Shown: positions 1 through 11,545 of the stretch, one piece after another
How positions within the stretch are numbered: position 1 is the stretch's first letter
Layout of the letters: every line of letters starts with the position of its first letter
Origin: Acheta domesticus
Lineage: Eukaryota; Arthropoda; Insecta; Orthoptera; Gryllidae
DNA: 64,000 nucleotides
Assembly (NCBI GenBank): GCA_031308135.1
Contig: JAHLJT010009436.1
Span: 155,704,750-155,768,749 of the forward strand
Reading direction: 5' to 3'
Notes under the pieces: model-generated
Database searches by the model: none
What the model was told of the DNA's origin: nothing
The model's input: only the letters and a program-made list of their open reading frames with translations
Made by a program: the position numbers and the translations under genes

Positions 1-480
1 CAGGCCACTTAGAGCGAACGCCCCCACCGCTCTCCGCTGCCGCCAGCCTCACCACCCCTGAGGGGCCGCCCCCGCTACCTATCGACTCCATACGCGCGCT
101 CCTAAAAGCGACTGACGCCCACATAATTTATGCTTTTTCATTAGCGCGATTCGATGGCGGGGGCGCGGCCGGCGGGGACTTAGCGGGGAGCAGGGCAGGG
201 CCGGGCGTGACGGCGGAACCGGGCTCAAGAGGGATGGAGGAAGGCGGGGAGGGAGAGGGCGGGCTTTGACGAACGGGGTGGGGAGCAAAGCGTGACGGAG
301 GAGAGCAGAGGAACGTCGATTGAATGAGGATTCGGGGTTCAGAGGTCGTGTGGAGAGGTAGGAGAATGGAGCCGAGGAGTTCGGGGAGGGTAGACGCTCT
401 AGCTCGGGATAGATTCTGCGAGACGGAATTGCAGCGTGGCGGAGGACGTATGCGGCGCTTGAAATGAGTTGATTGACAGG
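1..480. other. CpG-rich block, no gene recognised
   Basis: This GC- and CpG-rich block runs from the window edge to about 480. From 180 to 400 the plus strand is strongly purine/G-rich. Frames are open on both strands but encode only Pro/Arg/Ser-rich low-complexity peptides with no domain I recognise, so I do not call a gene. It ends just before a C12 homopolymer at 487-498. It could be a promoter-type CpG island or the end of a gene lying left of the window; nothing visible decides between these. Confidence 0.55.
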
Positions 481-1310
481 CGCTCGCCCCCCCCCCCCTC
501 GTCCCTTGCGCCGATCTGCTGGTGGCTTTGGGAGATGCGTGCCTCTGCCGCCAACGTGATTTCCTCGATTCGCGCAATCGGAAGCTTATTGCGTCCTCGA
601 TTGATCTGTTGTCGTTCTCCTCGTCAAATCGAGATCGCGATCAGATGCTCCTTGTCCTCCGCATCTGGGGTGATCAGATGATGGTTCATCTCTGTCAGTA
701 CCCATCAATCATTTTTTTTACTTCTCTAATTCCATTTCAGTTGCATTTGCTGGGTAAATGTAGTTCTCAAAATCAACGTTTCATGCCCCAATAAACAAAA
801 TTTGGGAAACTGAATATTATTTTAGTACCAAACATAGGCACAGAATTAATTTCCTTTCCTGTGCTTCATAACACACAATTGGAGAAAATTGTATGCATAT
901 CGAAACTAACTTGGGTTGGAAAGCAACTGAGTCAGCGCAGGCTAGAACTCGAAAATAATTCACAATACGAAGTGTAGGAACAGATGATAAAATAGATTTC
1001 CGTTTTCGGAGGAGTTCAGTAGCTCTTCTTTTCGTTCAGATCGTAGAATTAGAGCGACTCATAAAGGATCTTGGAATGCATGTTTCGAATTGTGAAGTTA
1101 CAAGGCAAGAAATCGGTCTCTTTCACATTGTCTTGAAAGAACAAATCTCAAAACTTAATATAATGATTTCAGTAATCTTGTGTTCAAATTTTAAAATTAA
1201 TGTTAAAAAGGGAACAGAACTGACTTCGTTTTTAGTAATACAATACAAAGATAGCTTTAAGAAGTGTCTTCTCATTTTTTTATTCTTTGATCATTTCAAA
1301 AACGTACGTG
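481..1310. other. AT-rich spacer with C12 homopolymer
   Basis: A run of 12 C occupies 487-498. The rest is increasingly AT-rich, with only short frames that resemble no family I know. I see no repeat, RNA gene or regulatory element that can be supported here. Confidence 0.5.
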
Positions 1311-1412
1311 CAATGTAGCCCGCGAGTGAAGATCCTGCTATCGCAAAATCTCGCCACCGGGTTACACCCAATTGCAATTCAAATAAATTCATTCATTCAT
1401 TCATTCAAAATA
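1311..1412 (+). repeat. 3' tail of a retroposon ending in (ATTC)n
   Basis: About 70 bp of mixed sequence (a CCACCGGGTTACACCC-type segment around 1350-1372) runs into AATAAATTC followed by four or more ATTC units at 1386-1407. Short tetranucleotide tails are typical of the 3' ends of some LINEs (RTE-like and others) and of the SINEs that use them. No coding part is attached, so this would be a 5'-truncated insertion on the plus strand. The family cannot be named from this much sequence. Confidence 0.45.
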
Positions 1413-1780
1413 TCTCGTTGCAAATACATGTTCATAGAAGTAGCGTTTTGCGCAGCAACTCACGTAAATCATTAAACCTGAGCTCATTTAAAAATGTAAC
1501 AATTGAAAGAACGGGATGATTAAATACTGAATGATTAATTACACATTTCAAATAGCGAAACATAACGTAATAGTTGATTATTTTATTAAGTCCTTAGGGC
1601 TCTCTGATATATCCAACTACTCACTAGATATTTAATTAAACGCATCATCCCGACCGTAAATCTACACAAGAAAACGATTTATCAAAACGTAAACGAATTA
1701 AATGAAATCCATTCCAAGACCAGACGTGATGAAGTTGCCGACGGACATTGGGAATTCCAGTTCATCGCATAAAAGGACAA
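1413..1780. other. AT-rich spacer
   Basis: This is AT-rich sequence with no coding frame, repeat or RNA structure that I can support. It leads into the GC-rich block that begins near 1780. Confidence 0.4.
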
Positions 1781-2095
1781 ACCGCAGCGAGCGAGCGAAC
1801 GAGCGAGCGTCCACACGCCGCGGCGCTCGTTATTTTTACAATTAATCACGGGGTTATTAATTCCGTATCGGCGCGTAGGGCAGCGCCCGAGGTGGTGACC
1901 TCGACCACGCCCCCTCTCCGCGCTCCCCGCCCCCGCATCGACACATGGCTGCTCTGCGCCAGGCGAGAGCTCTCCCCGCAGCACGGCAGCCGGCTGTAGG
2001 GCGCACGCGGATTTTGGCGCCGTTACACGGCTATTCGCAGGCAAGCCCGGCTCGACGAGCCTGCGGGTGTATGTATATGTCGCGATCCTTTAGAC
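1780..2095. other. CpG-rich block with AT-rich homeodomain-like core
   Basis: A GC-rich block is interrupted at about 1829-1865 by an AT-rich core containing ACAATTAATC and GTTATTAATTCC, matching generic homeodomain TAAT/ATTA sites. Tandem GAGCGAGC units lie at 1789-1808. Overlapping frames on both strands give only Arg/Ala/Pro-rich peptides. A cis-regulatory role is an inference from the layout; no gene is visible. Confidence 0.35.
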
Positions 2096-2477
2096 CAGTG
2101 GTGTCAAGGTCTTTTACTGGTGGCAGTGGCATGCGTCGTTGCACCGTAGCATGCCACGCGCTTCTCTGCGCAACTAGCGTCGGGAAAGGGAACTACTATG
2201 AGTAGAAGTGACCCTGCCGTTTTACAATAGGGATAACGTTGCCTCTGTTGGCGGTGTAATGAACTGCGTGGAGGGGCGATATCGTCGTGGCACTCGTGCC
2301 ACGGGCTCCCGCTCGTAGCACCAACTTTGACAACAGTGTTTTAGACGAATAACGATGCAGGCAGCAGTGGCGCCAGTTTTACATCTGGCAATTGCATGGT
2401 TGTCAAGCCGGACGTGTCAGTGAATGGTTGGCTTTAAGGGTTTTGTAATATATAATTCACAAGTCACTTGTTTTTAA
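2096..2477. other. Unassigned spacer with short hairpin
   Basis: This is moderately GC-rich, apparently unique sequence. A short perfect hairpin, GTGGCA-CTCG-TGCCAC, sits at about 2287-2302. It is not followed by a T-run and is too short to be diagnostic of a terminator or RNA gene. No coding frame is recognised. Confidence 0.35.
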
Positions 2478-2820
2478 CCGCGCAACTTTTCTTGAACGAT
2501 GACCTAGCTCTCGCACAATAAACAGTTGACGGCAAAAGCTCGCAGCGAGCACTGATGACAACATTCCAAACACATCTTCATTGGAGCGGAATAGAAACCT
2601 TTTTCTGTTGAAAACGAGAACTTCTGCCCGTGATTTTCTTCAAAATATCTATTAAAATGAGCGAAGCAGGTAAAGATCCATCATAAGAGATACCTCAAAC
2701 TCCTGAGAAAGTTAGAACGCAAACTATTGAGAAAGTTGCGAAGACATGACTGATTCTCCAGAGATTGGCATTGTTTCATAAAATCTAGTGGCCGATTTCG
2801 TAACTAATACCCACTACACG
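2478..2820 (+). mobile_element. MITE-like element, copy 1 (right end missing)
   Basis: This ~340-bp stretch aligns over most of its length with 23852-24227. Both share the left-end motif GCAACTTNTCTTGAACGATG, then CACAATAAACAGTTGACGGC, GTGATTTTCT and GCAGAGATTGGCATT-type segments in the same order. The right inverted repeat present in the other copy is absent; similarity fades after the CCCACTACA-type segment near 2818. There is no coding capacity, so it is a non-autonomous element, probably a DNA transposon derivative. Many substitutions and small gaps separate the copies, suggesting an old insertion. Confidence 0.7.
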
Positions 2821-3035
2821 TAAATGTGAATTGGGGCCTCTTTTCACCAATTTTAAACTATATTCCTCTTTCGGCCAATTTTGAATTCTATAATTTTCAG
2901 GCTCATTATCTTATCGTCTAATTCTTTCCCATCTGATTCTTTCTTTTACCTTTTTGTCTAACTTTTTCTATCATTTGTTATTTCGAAATTGCCAAAGTAA
3001 CCCAAGTTATATTTTATGTAGTCGAATTTGACGTC
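2821..3035. other. AT-rich spacer
   Basis: This is AT-rich sequence with loosely repeated CCAATTTT motifs (about 2848-2885). No gene or classified repeat is recognised. Confidence 0.35.
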
Positions 3036-3325
3036 ACCTGACGTTCGGAGGGCTGAGAGCACTTCGGGGAGCTCTGGTGAAGAGCGCGCTTTCCTGGGCC
3101 TCCGTCCCCGCCACCCATTGCGGCACTCAGGAGCAGCCGACCCCACCCCACCTCACCCCACGTGACCCTACCGATGCGACGCGGCCCCGCCGATCACTGG
3201 CGGCCGTGCGCGGCGCACTATCGGCCGCGGCCAGGTGTAATCCCCTCCCTAATTAACAGGGTGGCAGGCGGCGCGCGGTGGCTCTGCGTCTGCAGCAGGG
3301 GTGTCCAGCAGAACCTCTTCGTCGC
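3036..3325. other. CpG-rich block with candidate regulatory motifs
   Basis: A GC-rich block carries, within 3228-3262, a CAGGTG E-box overlapping a TAATCC site, followed by CTAATTAACAGG. Such clusters are common in developmental enhancers, but they also occur by chance. Frames on both strands are short and low-complexity. The regulatory reading is an inference. Confidence 0.3.
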
Positions 3326-3481
3326 TGGCTGAGGCCAATCTTACTGAAGTTTGTTTTATGATTTAAACGATTATTAACATCGTTTTTATAACACAAAGGG
3401 ATTTGTTATTGGGCATTTTTTATAACGCAAATACCGCCATTTGTTATTGGGGATTAATGTGGGACATAAAGGTAAAATAAA

Positions 3482-3960
3482 TTATAGACCTGTTTCAATT
3501 AATTCACATATTTCTTTAGAATATACTAAAATATATTGTACATAATGAAAACATTTATACAATTGAAATTGTTGAAAAAGATCGAAATAGTCGAAAAAAC
3601 ATTGATATTGTTGTAAAGCATTGTAAGTGATGTCTGCTGACGGAAAATCGAAATGCGTCAACAACTCAAGTAAATGTTCAGCTCTCTTATTGCTGTACCC
3701 CTGCGCGTTATCATTAGTTATTGGTTTGTACAACAATATCACCAATTTTCATCCATACGAAACATACTAAATAATATTTTAAATCTGTTGTAGATTTCAG
3801 TTGCGATTTTCATGTTTGTCATGATATCATGTCTTTCTTCTAATAATGTTTCTACGGACACCTTCCACTCTTTGCGTCCCTGACAAAGATGTTTTCGTGA
3901 ACATACATATAGTATATGAAACTCTCGCATACAAGTGAGCCGCAAAGATCGAAATTTCAA
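3482..3960 (-). other. Two overlapping unassigned minus-strand frames
   Basis: Frame 3739-3960 (73 codons) and frame 3482-3745 (87 codons) overlap by 7 bp in different phases. The upstream one contains an ordinary-looking amphipathic stretch around residues 35-70 (ETLLEERHDIM...RMDENW). The downstream one starts at TTG and is rich in Tyr, Phe and Gln. Together they could be a frameshifted remnant of one ~155-residue protein, but I recognise no domain and the region is AT-rich, where chance frames of this size occur. There is no supporting ribosomal or splice context. Confidence 0.15.
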
Positions 3961-4600
3961 AAGCCTTCAAAACATTTTGTCCAATTTGTTTTTCATCATT
4001 TAACGACTCGTCGGGACTAAAATATCGTAAGGACTCGTAAGGACAAAGACATTATATTTCAATGAAAAATGAAAATTCATTGTCTTAGGCATTCTGCCAA
4101 GAAGCTTACAAAATGCCAGGGCAAGAGAACTGAAGCATAAAGGGAGTGGCCCTTCCAGAAATGAAAAATATTTCGCCTAATGCTGTGCGATAACTTCATA
4201 GTAACGGTGTGACAGTGTCAAATGTTAAGTGAGATCATTTAAAGTTTACAGAAAAATATATCGTTAATAAATTGTATCAGTGTCTTTCACATTTTGTTAA
4301 AGGGAAAAGTGTCAATGTTTTTGTATGAGTGCTTTTCTGACGACTGAATTAGCTATTTTACAAAGGACAATATATCCTCAACCGATCGGCGCATGTACGT
4401 TGTTGAAAAACCGTATATTTCCGAAGAAGGGACCTACTCTAAGTAAAGGTGCAATCACACTTTCTTAGATAATATAAATCGCCTTGAATATGTGACTCTT
4501 TGATATGATATGAGAAGAAGCTCAAACGACAATCTGAATCAACTTATTCTCGAAAAATGTGAGATGTGGCATTTTCAAAATAACCTACTCAATTATTCAC
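3961..4600. other. AT-rich spacer
   Basis: AT-rich sequence without a recognisable gene, repeat or RNA. Small local doublings (such as ACTCGTCGGGACTAAAATATCGTAAGGACTCGTAAGGAC near 4005-4045) look like slippage products. Confidence 0.35.
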
Positions 4601-4619
4601 TTGTCAATGTCCTCCCGAA

Positions 4620-5060
4620 AGAAAAGTTTGACTTCGGCATTGATTCAGACGCCGGCGGACAGCCCTGATAGAAGCTCAAACGCGACCATTGCGGCGGACA
4701 CAGGATGGAGGGTGGACGAGCGGACGGGTTAGCGAGCGGGCGGAGACCAGCAAATGAGGGCGCCGGGCCGCCAGCCTTGGGGCATGCCACGCGAAGAGAA
4801 CCGACGCGACGACGAGGCGACGGCTCGAGAGGGACGCGACGGTTGCACCGAGATTGCAACCGTCCTACGGGATCCCCGGGCTACCCGGCCGAGCGCAGCG
4901 CGGTGAGGTGGTGGTGTGCGCTCCGCACCGCAACGTACGCGGCAGTTTGCGCGTTAGTTTGCGTGAAGCCCCGGACGGCGATTGACGCTAACAACTAATC
5001 GGCAACTAGCCCGGGCGGGAAGGCGGAAGGGCAGCGTCAACGGGTCGCCTGAAGGAGCGC
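4620..5060. other. CpG-rich block
   Basis: A compact GC/CpG-rich block with open frames on both strands (about 4593-4859 minus, 4705-4998 plus). They encode Arg/Gly/Ala/Pro-rich peptides that mirror each other. No domain, splice-bounded exon or conserved motif is recognised. It behaves like the other islands of the window. Confidence 0.45.
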
Positions 5061-6405
5061 TAGCGATGTGGAATTGAAACGGAATTCTCTTTATTCAATT
5101 ATTCTATCTAATCAATGCAATGCAAATAGAGCATTGCTGCGGGTCCCAGAACTGTGTTCGCGATTCGAATTTCTGAACGTGGGACTAAATTTAAAACTAA
5201 AACGAGATGATTTGCGTTAACGATGCTATTAAAATAGAATTTTATTCAAATGTGCATTTTTACATTATTTTATAGATTTATTGAGGCAATTTCGGAGTAC
5301 AGAGCTAATTTGTAAAAAAATGAATTTAGTTCATATCCGTGGGGAAAAATGAAATATTTTACAGTCACGTTATTCTATTTTTACAGTTGACAGTATCACT
5401 TACGGGAACACATCCTTATGTCGAGTACTTTTCAATTTATTAGATGATCCAATATATTTGTTCTTGTACGATTAAGTCTTTAAATATTTTTTAATTACCA
5501 TCGACCGCAATGTTGAATGGGAGCATGAAATACAATAATAACTGCATTCAAGTTCATCGGAAAGATGAAGCTCTTTACTTCCAGAAGAAGGCTCGGTAAA
5601 CGATTTTACAATTTAACAAGAAGGTATGTCCGTCCAATTTTATCTTTATAATACATGTGGTACACTCGTAGCGATTGCAAACCTACGACAAAATATATTG
5701 TTGCAAGAAAAGGACAGGGGATTCTTTTACTTAGTACATCTTTCTAGGAAATTCTAAGCACTCGTTTTCAGCAATCACTTTCGTTTCCCCCATCCCATGG
5801 TCGTCTTGGTCTTTTACCTGATTAGCATGTTAGTGCGCCAGCTGTCAACTTTCGAGGACAACCTCCTTGACTTATATACCTACGTATCGGTTATTAGTTC
5901 CGGAACTAACAAGCTAAAAGTGATATTTGTGAGGATAGGTACGAGAAACTGGTTCGTGCGAATTCAAGCTTGAAATATTTATTATTTTAAACCCTTGTTG
6001 ATGATTCACAATTTTTAATGACCAAGATGTACCAAGTTGAAGTTATTACTTTGCCCAGATAAGTGCTCCATTTCCAATAACCTCCGTATATGAAGGAACG
6101 CTATTCGCTGATTTCCGGGAATTCGATCAATGATTCCTGTCACGCTGATGGCGGAAACCTGACATTTGATCGTCCTGCACATTTCACGAGAACCTGTACT
6201 TCTGATTCTGATCTTCAATTAATTACTAAGATTTCCAAGAATTCCATTAAATATTTCAGAGAACGCAATGTATATCCGAGCGAATGCGACGTACGAATGC
6301 CTGTATCCTCATTTTCACGAAAAAAAGAGCGGAAAATAGAAATTTGAGAAAAATAGTAACAAATTGTTCCAATTCCATTTATTCGTTTTTGTCTCTCTTC
6401 GATTT
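5061..6405. other. AT-rich spacer
   Basis: About 1.3 kb of AT-rich sequence with short frames only. I recognise neither transposon termini nor coding segments. A frame at 6090-6347 plus and its antisense run into the SINE that follows and are not credible genes. Confidence 0.4.
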
Positions 6406-6407
6406 GG

Positions 6408-6760
6408 ACCGAGATAGGTGGCTCAGGGTACAAACTGATGTCACTGCTGTGCCTCTGACCTAGAGGTCCTAGGTTTGAGTCCCCACGGTAGCAGGATTTT
6501 CGACCCAATCTTGCCAACTAGGTCGAATTCATCTGCTGTCTTGAGGAGAATTGTAGGGCCCGGCTGCTCTCATTTGTAGTTTTTCATTGTTTCTCCGGTC
6601 AACACCAGGCGAATGTCGGAGCAGTACCCTAACAAACGGACCACGGCCTGCGCGCGATGTTTCCTACCTCTTCCTTGTCCTATCCTCTCTTAATTACACT
6701 CACACTTAAATTCATTAGGCAATCACACTGGGAGACCGGTTTGGAGCTTAGAGCTTGTCC
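6408..6760 (+). mobile_element. tRNA-derived SINE with shared central domain
   Basis: The 5' part has a pol III type 2 promoter: an A-box-like GGTGGCTCAGGG at 6417-6428 and a B-box-like GGTTTGAGTCC at 6472-6482, spaced as in a tRNA gene. Downstream, at about 6586-6650, is a block with GTTTCTCCGGTCAACACC and AGGCGAATGTCGG. It aligns with the corresponding block of the SINE at 27217-27400, so both belong to one family with a tRNA-like head and a conserved body. The B box differs from the consensus at one base, so the copy is probably inactive. The 3' end is uncertain; TTAATTACACTCACAC near 6690 may be part of the body. Confidence 0.7.
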
Positions 6761-7030
6761 GAACTGGGGCGGTGCACCGCTGGACGGAGATATCTGGTTG
6801 GGGAAACCCCGCTAGTCGACAGGCATCGCATGCCACCAAACAGCGGGGGAAGATCACCGCCACCTTCCGAGGGAAGGAACATGCACTATACATACGGAAC
6901 TAATGACCTTAGCAGTTGACGCACCCGGAATTACCAATCAATCAATATCTTCGACGTGGAATGCCCATTACGTTTCTCAATTTCAACGCTTCTCCTATAT
7001 GAATCACCCCAGAAACCCTCGCCCTCGAGG
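6761..7030. other. Spacer between SINE and GC block
   Basis: Moderately GC-rich sequence with no recognised gene. The segment 6765-6850 may still belong to the SINE body or to a second retroposon fragment, but I have no second copy in the window to test this. Confidence 0.3.
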
Positions 7031-8880
7031 TCATTTGCAGGCGTCAATACATTCTAGCCCAGGACTTTTGGAGCCCGTCGCCCTTTTCCGCCCGTAGCCT
7101 TTCGCGCGAGCTGCCTTCTCTTGTCCCCGCTGACACTCCCAACTGCCCATTGAGCTCTCCTCTCTGCCCGGAGCACCTCCCCCGTTCCGACCCCTCCCTC
7201 TCCCCCCCTCTCTGCTCCGCACCGCCTCTCGGCTTCCGCCCGCGGCCTGACGCGCCAGGCGCTTTATTTCGACGGAGCCGTCAATAATTTATCGAGAACA
7301 CAGCGACCCAATTAACGAGGGGACGAGTGGCGGCGGCGGTGGCGGTCACGACAGGCGCGGTGGCGGCGGGGCGGCCGAGCAACGAGGCGGCCCGGCGCAG
7401 CGCGCGCCTCGATCCCGACACCGCAACCGCCGCACCTTCATCACCACTATCGCCTCCTCCAGTGAAACCGCGGTCGCTCCGCTACCGCTTCCTTGCGCAC
7501 TACCATCACTCTCACCGGCACTATCATCTCCCGCGCCAACATTAACACCGTTATCTGCCCCACTGCTGGCTCCGACTCTCCACATCGCCGTCACTGATGC
7601 TGCTGCCTACCCTGGCAGCGGCGCTACATTCCCCTCACAGCCACAATGACTGCGCCGTCGTCAGTATCAAGTTTTACCCGCGCCACTGTCGTTGACGACG
7701 CAACTTGTCTTCATCGTCACCTCTCAGATTTGTGTCGTCAACAACACTGACTCTTTTGCAACTCACATTTGACTCTTTTTTTTTCGCGTTCTCTACCTCC
7801 CTAGCTTCGATCTCCGCATGCATTCTTCAGCAACTCTGTCCCTTTTCACAACTTTCTTTCATTCTCGCCAGCCTCACCACTGCCAGCGCAGCATGGCATG
7901 TTTCATCTAGTTCCGCATCGTGCCATATTCTCCTCGCCCTCTTTACTGATCCAAATACCGCATCCAGTGCGAGGTCCGTTCCCTGCGACTTCGCCTCTGA
8001 AGCCGTCGCCTCCTTTGTCACCATCGCCGCCGCCACCGCCGTCATCATTCCTGCCGCTACCTCCGCTCCGATCGCCATCACCGCCTCCCATCACAGCTAC
8101 AGTGTCCGCCGCTTCCACCGCCACCGTCTCTACCACCACTGTCACCGCCTCCATCATCGTTGCGTCTACTGCCCGTCCACCTCCATGTCTGCCGCACCCG
8201 CCGTCCTGTCTGTCACCACAATCACCGCGTCTACAACCAAGCAGCCTCCGTGTACGCCGTACCCGCCACCAACGTCTGTCACTATCACTTACACCGCTCC
8301 CACCGTCGTCACCTCTTCTATCTCCCCCATCGCTACCGTGTACTCCCATCTCTTCCTCAGTCGCCGCCGCCACCGCTGCCACCGCCCCGCGCCGCCGCCC
8401 CCGCGCCGCCGCCCCCACGCCGCCACCCCCGCGCCGCCACCCCCACGCCGCCACCCCCGCGCCGCCACCCCCACGCCGCCGCCGCCGCCGCTGCCACCGC
8501 CCCGCGCCGCCGCCCCCGCGCCGCCGCCCCCGCGCCACCGCCGCCGCTGCTGCCACCGCGGGCCTATTTCATGCGCCGCCGCCGCCCAATTTTCCAGTGG
8601 CGGCCGCGGCGGAAGCGCTCCGGGCGCCGGGATGCGAAGCGGGCACCGGGGCGGGGCGCGGCCGGCGGGACGGACGGGCGGGCGCTCTGACGGACGGATG
8701 GCTGCGGCCGGGAGAGCGAATGAGCGGACGACGGGCGTCGCGGCGCCAGGGAAGGGTGGAGACGAGGTCATTAGATGGGCCCGCGCCGTGTGGTGGAAGC
8801 CTCTTGATTGGACGCAGCGGCGATTTCGCGACGCATGCTTGTTTCAGAGGGAATGGGCTCCACTTATTCTAAGCCGAGAA
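7030..8880. other. Largest CpG-rich block (1.9 kb)
   Basis: This is the longest GC-rich block of the window. At 7255-7320 an AT-rich insert (TCAATAATTTATCGAG, CCCAATTAACGAGG) carries homeodomain-type sites. From 7390 to 8380 the plus strand is C-rich, with many CACC/CGCC/CATC triplets. A 14-bp minisatellite follows. Frames of up to 398 codons are open here, in plus frames and antisense, yet they are Ser/Thr/His/Pro or Arg/Pro/Ala low-complexity and carry no domain. I therefore treat this as non-coding, possibly a promoter-type or enhancer island. Confidence 0.5.
8390..8545. repeat. 14-bp GC-rich minisatellite
   Basis: Degenerate tandem units of the form RCGCCGCCRCCCCC, about 14 bp long, with a shorter CCG-triplet insert near 8475-8492. 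Because 14 is not a multiple of three, all three frames read through and yield a 14-residue Pro/Arg/Ala/His peptide repeat on the plus strand and Gly/Arg/Ala repeats on the minus strand. These frames are artefacts of the repeat. Confidence 0.75.
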
Positions 8881-9555
8881 TTTCACAATCTGTCATTTTG
8901 ATTACATGCAAAATCATATACACATTTAATTTTTGCTTAAATTTGCTATGGCCCCGAGGCATGCAATAGCAGGAGACAAAAGATTTTTGTTAAAATAGGA
9001 AGAGAGTAACCGGAGAAGCTATGCCTTTAAACGGTGAATAATTTATTTTCATTTTCCGCTTGATGGTGGGTCTACCGTCAATTTTGATGCCCGCGAAGTC
9101 TCTCTCCTTTTCTTTCTCCACTTCATCTCTTCCCGCTATTTGTAACTAAGAGACCGTAAGGAGCGTTCCATGGATGTTCCGAAATTTGCTAATTGATAAT
9201 TGTTAGCAGTGGTTTCTTTTCAATTCTCAGTTTATATTCACAATATTTTTCAAGTTGAACACAACTTTGTGAATCTATCCATCAAAACGCGAGCTAGTTT
9301 GTTGAAAATAATTGTTATTATAGCCACATAATCGACATATGATCTGAAATGAAATCAATACAATTATTGACAAGAACTTTGAGGTAATCTGAAATCTTGA
9401 AAGAAATACTGCATTACACGCTGAATATTGGCAAAATTTGAAAACGAATGCTTTTCCATCGTTTATATAAGATATAGCTCTGAAAAGGAAGACGAGTTCA
9501 GTCAGATAGCAAGTCTCCCTTTTTCCTGCTCCACATAGACCGTGACCCCTTTGTC
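8881..9555. other. AT-rich spacer
   Basis: AT-rich DNA with no coding frame of note. I see no terminal repeats, tRNA-like promoter or coding similarity. Confidence 0.4.
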
Positions 9556-9559
9556 AGTA

Positions 9560-10200
9560 ATCAGAAACTCCTGCAACAAATATTTTTCGATGCAGATGCT
9601 GTACATAGCTTCCCTGCGTCTGCCCCGGAACGCGTACTAGTCGGTGCTGGCCAGGCAAAGGCGGCGACCAAGTTGAAATGGGAGATGACGGCGATTGCGG
9701 GAGTGAAGGCGAAGGTGTGGGCGGAGGCGAATGTGGGGGCGGAGGCTAGGCGAAGGTGCGGGTGGAAGCCAAGCAAAAGTGGTGTGGGAGGAGGAGGCGG
9801 AGGTGAATGCGATGGCGATGGCGGGGTCAGGGTGGAGGCGTAGACGGAGGAGACGATGGAATGGGAGATAGTAGCGCAGGCGGAGGCAGCGCGCGCTGTA
9901 GAGGCATGGGCCTCCCTGCCGCCTGCCTGCACCGCTCTAAAGCTGTTCGTTTCCTGCAATTTAGCGCGTTGGGCCGTCGTATGGGGTTATTCGCCGCCTC
10001 TACGCCGCCCCCATCCCTCCCCCTCACCCCTCTTCGCTCCGCCCTCCCCCGCTTCGTCCCCTTCGCCCCTCCTCGGCTTGCTCTGCCCCGCGCCTCGTAT
10101 TGATTGCCCTTCCCATCCGCAGCATCCTCCCCTGCCTCGTTTACGCGCCTTGTTCCTTCTCGGCGCCTCCTATCTTTCCCCCCCATTTCCTTTCATGGAG
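9560..10200. other. GC-rich block with strand-skew switch
   Basis: The plus strand is G/A-rich (GGCGGAGGTG-type imperfect units) from about 9650 to 9900, then switches to C/T-rich (CCCTCNCCCC-type) from 9990 to 10190. Frames on both strands are low-complexity. The purine-to-pyrimidine switch could allow intrastrand pairing or triplex/quadruplex structures, but no gene is visible. Confidence 0.4.
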
Positions 10201-10880
10201 TTCGGTTTGCATGCGGATGGTGTTCTTGCTACCAAACTATGTTACAATGTTTTTATCCTTGTCTACCATTTTGTGTTTCATAGTTTCGTAGTTTCTAAAG
10301 ATGGCTCTGCTGAACATTCTAATCTCTAGGTATTTTTCTCCGGTTGTAATTCTATCAGATAATAAACTTAGAATGTATATTTTTCTCGGTCTTATTTCAT
10401 TTACGGATCGTTGGCTTGGTCTTCTATGCCAACATTCTAACTATCTAATTGTGCTTCTCTTGGATCTCTCTTGAAATCGCTTCGCGAACAGTTTTTTGGC
10501 TTCATTTCTCCCATCGCTTTCTCACATCGCTAGGTCTCTCCTCTCTGAACATTTACTAAGAGGTCTGTTGGTTATCTTTCTAATTTGCTAAACTATTATA
10601 TCTTCTTATCCAACTTGACCGTTGATTTTACCGGCAATATCTAACTCACACTGCTTTTCTATGGTGCTGCTGTTTAGTTGTGCCGCAATCTTCTTGACTA
10701 CTACTTCAAGCCACAAAAGACATTCACGAAACCATTATGGGTTATATTTGCCTCAAGAGACGATTAAAGTAAATTACAATACAGGCCCACCACATTATCA
10801 CCATAAGTATTATATAATCACTGATACAAATAGTAGCTTCTCTTCTTGCATTATTGCCATTTAGTTAGCCAAAGACACTG
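10201..10880. other. AT-rich spacer
   Basis: AT/CT-rich sequence with only short frames. Nothing recognisable. Confidence 0.35.
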
Positions 10881-10884
10881 TTGG

Positions 10885-11545
10885 AATTGTCAAAGCCTGA
10901 GCATCATCCCTTACCACCTTCGCCCAGGGCTTCATATGCTTGCCCTTATTCGCCTTCGCCCCTTCTCCTTCCCCACAGTTGATCTTCTCCAATGTATAGC
11001 CCGCTCCCCGTTTCCCATCTCCATCGCCCTCCTCGCCAACCCTTGCTGTCGCCGGAGCCAAACTGCGTTTTTCAGGGTCTTGGAGCAGCAGCACACGCGG
11101 CGTGGCGTCGGTGGCGCTTATTTGAATCGGGGTTGCGAGCGAGGCGGCCGTTTCATTGCGAAGGCTGGCGCCGCGCTGCGCCGCGCCGCGTTGCAAGCCA
11201 GACGCGCCCGCGTTCCACCCGCTCTTTGTCCCACACGACAGACAGCGAGCGCGGCAGCGGCGTTTGCGCACGCACCCTGCCCCGTCCCCGCCCCCCGCCC
11301 TTCCCCCCCCCGCTCGCGTCTGGCCCTGCCCTGTTCCGCCCCGCTCCGTTCCGCCCGTCCCGCTCGCGACCCGCCCCGCCCACTCCGCTCGCGCCCTGTC
11401 CCGCCCCGCCCCCTCCGCGCTGCGCAGCGCCGCGTTCCACTCTGCACACACGAAGCGATTCTTTTCTCGCTTTTCGCCCCGGCTGCTTCGTCGTCTCGGC
11501 TGCCTTAGCCAGTGGCGCGGCGGGAGCATGTCGTACACGGGACGC
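10885..11545. other. CpG-rich block, multiply open frames
   Basis: A GC-rich block with CCCGCTCCGTTCCGCCC-type imperfect pentamer/decamer repeats from 11280 to 11430. Six overlapping frames of 109-225 codons are open here on both strands, all rich in Arg, Ala, Pro and Gly. That is expected from stop-poor GC-rich sequence. No start context or domain favours any of them. Confidence 0.5.

Noticed and set aside
7705..8901. 398-codon plus-strand open frame, longest in the window, with other long frames overlapping on both strands
   Set aside because: Ser/Thr/His then Pro/Arg/Ala low-complexity, includes the 14-bp minisatellite in which all frames are open, starts without a credible context and shows no domain.
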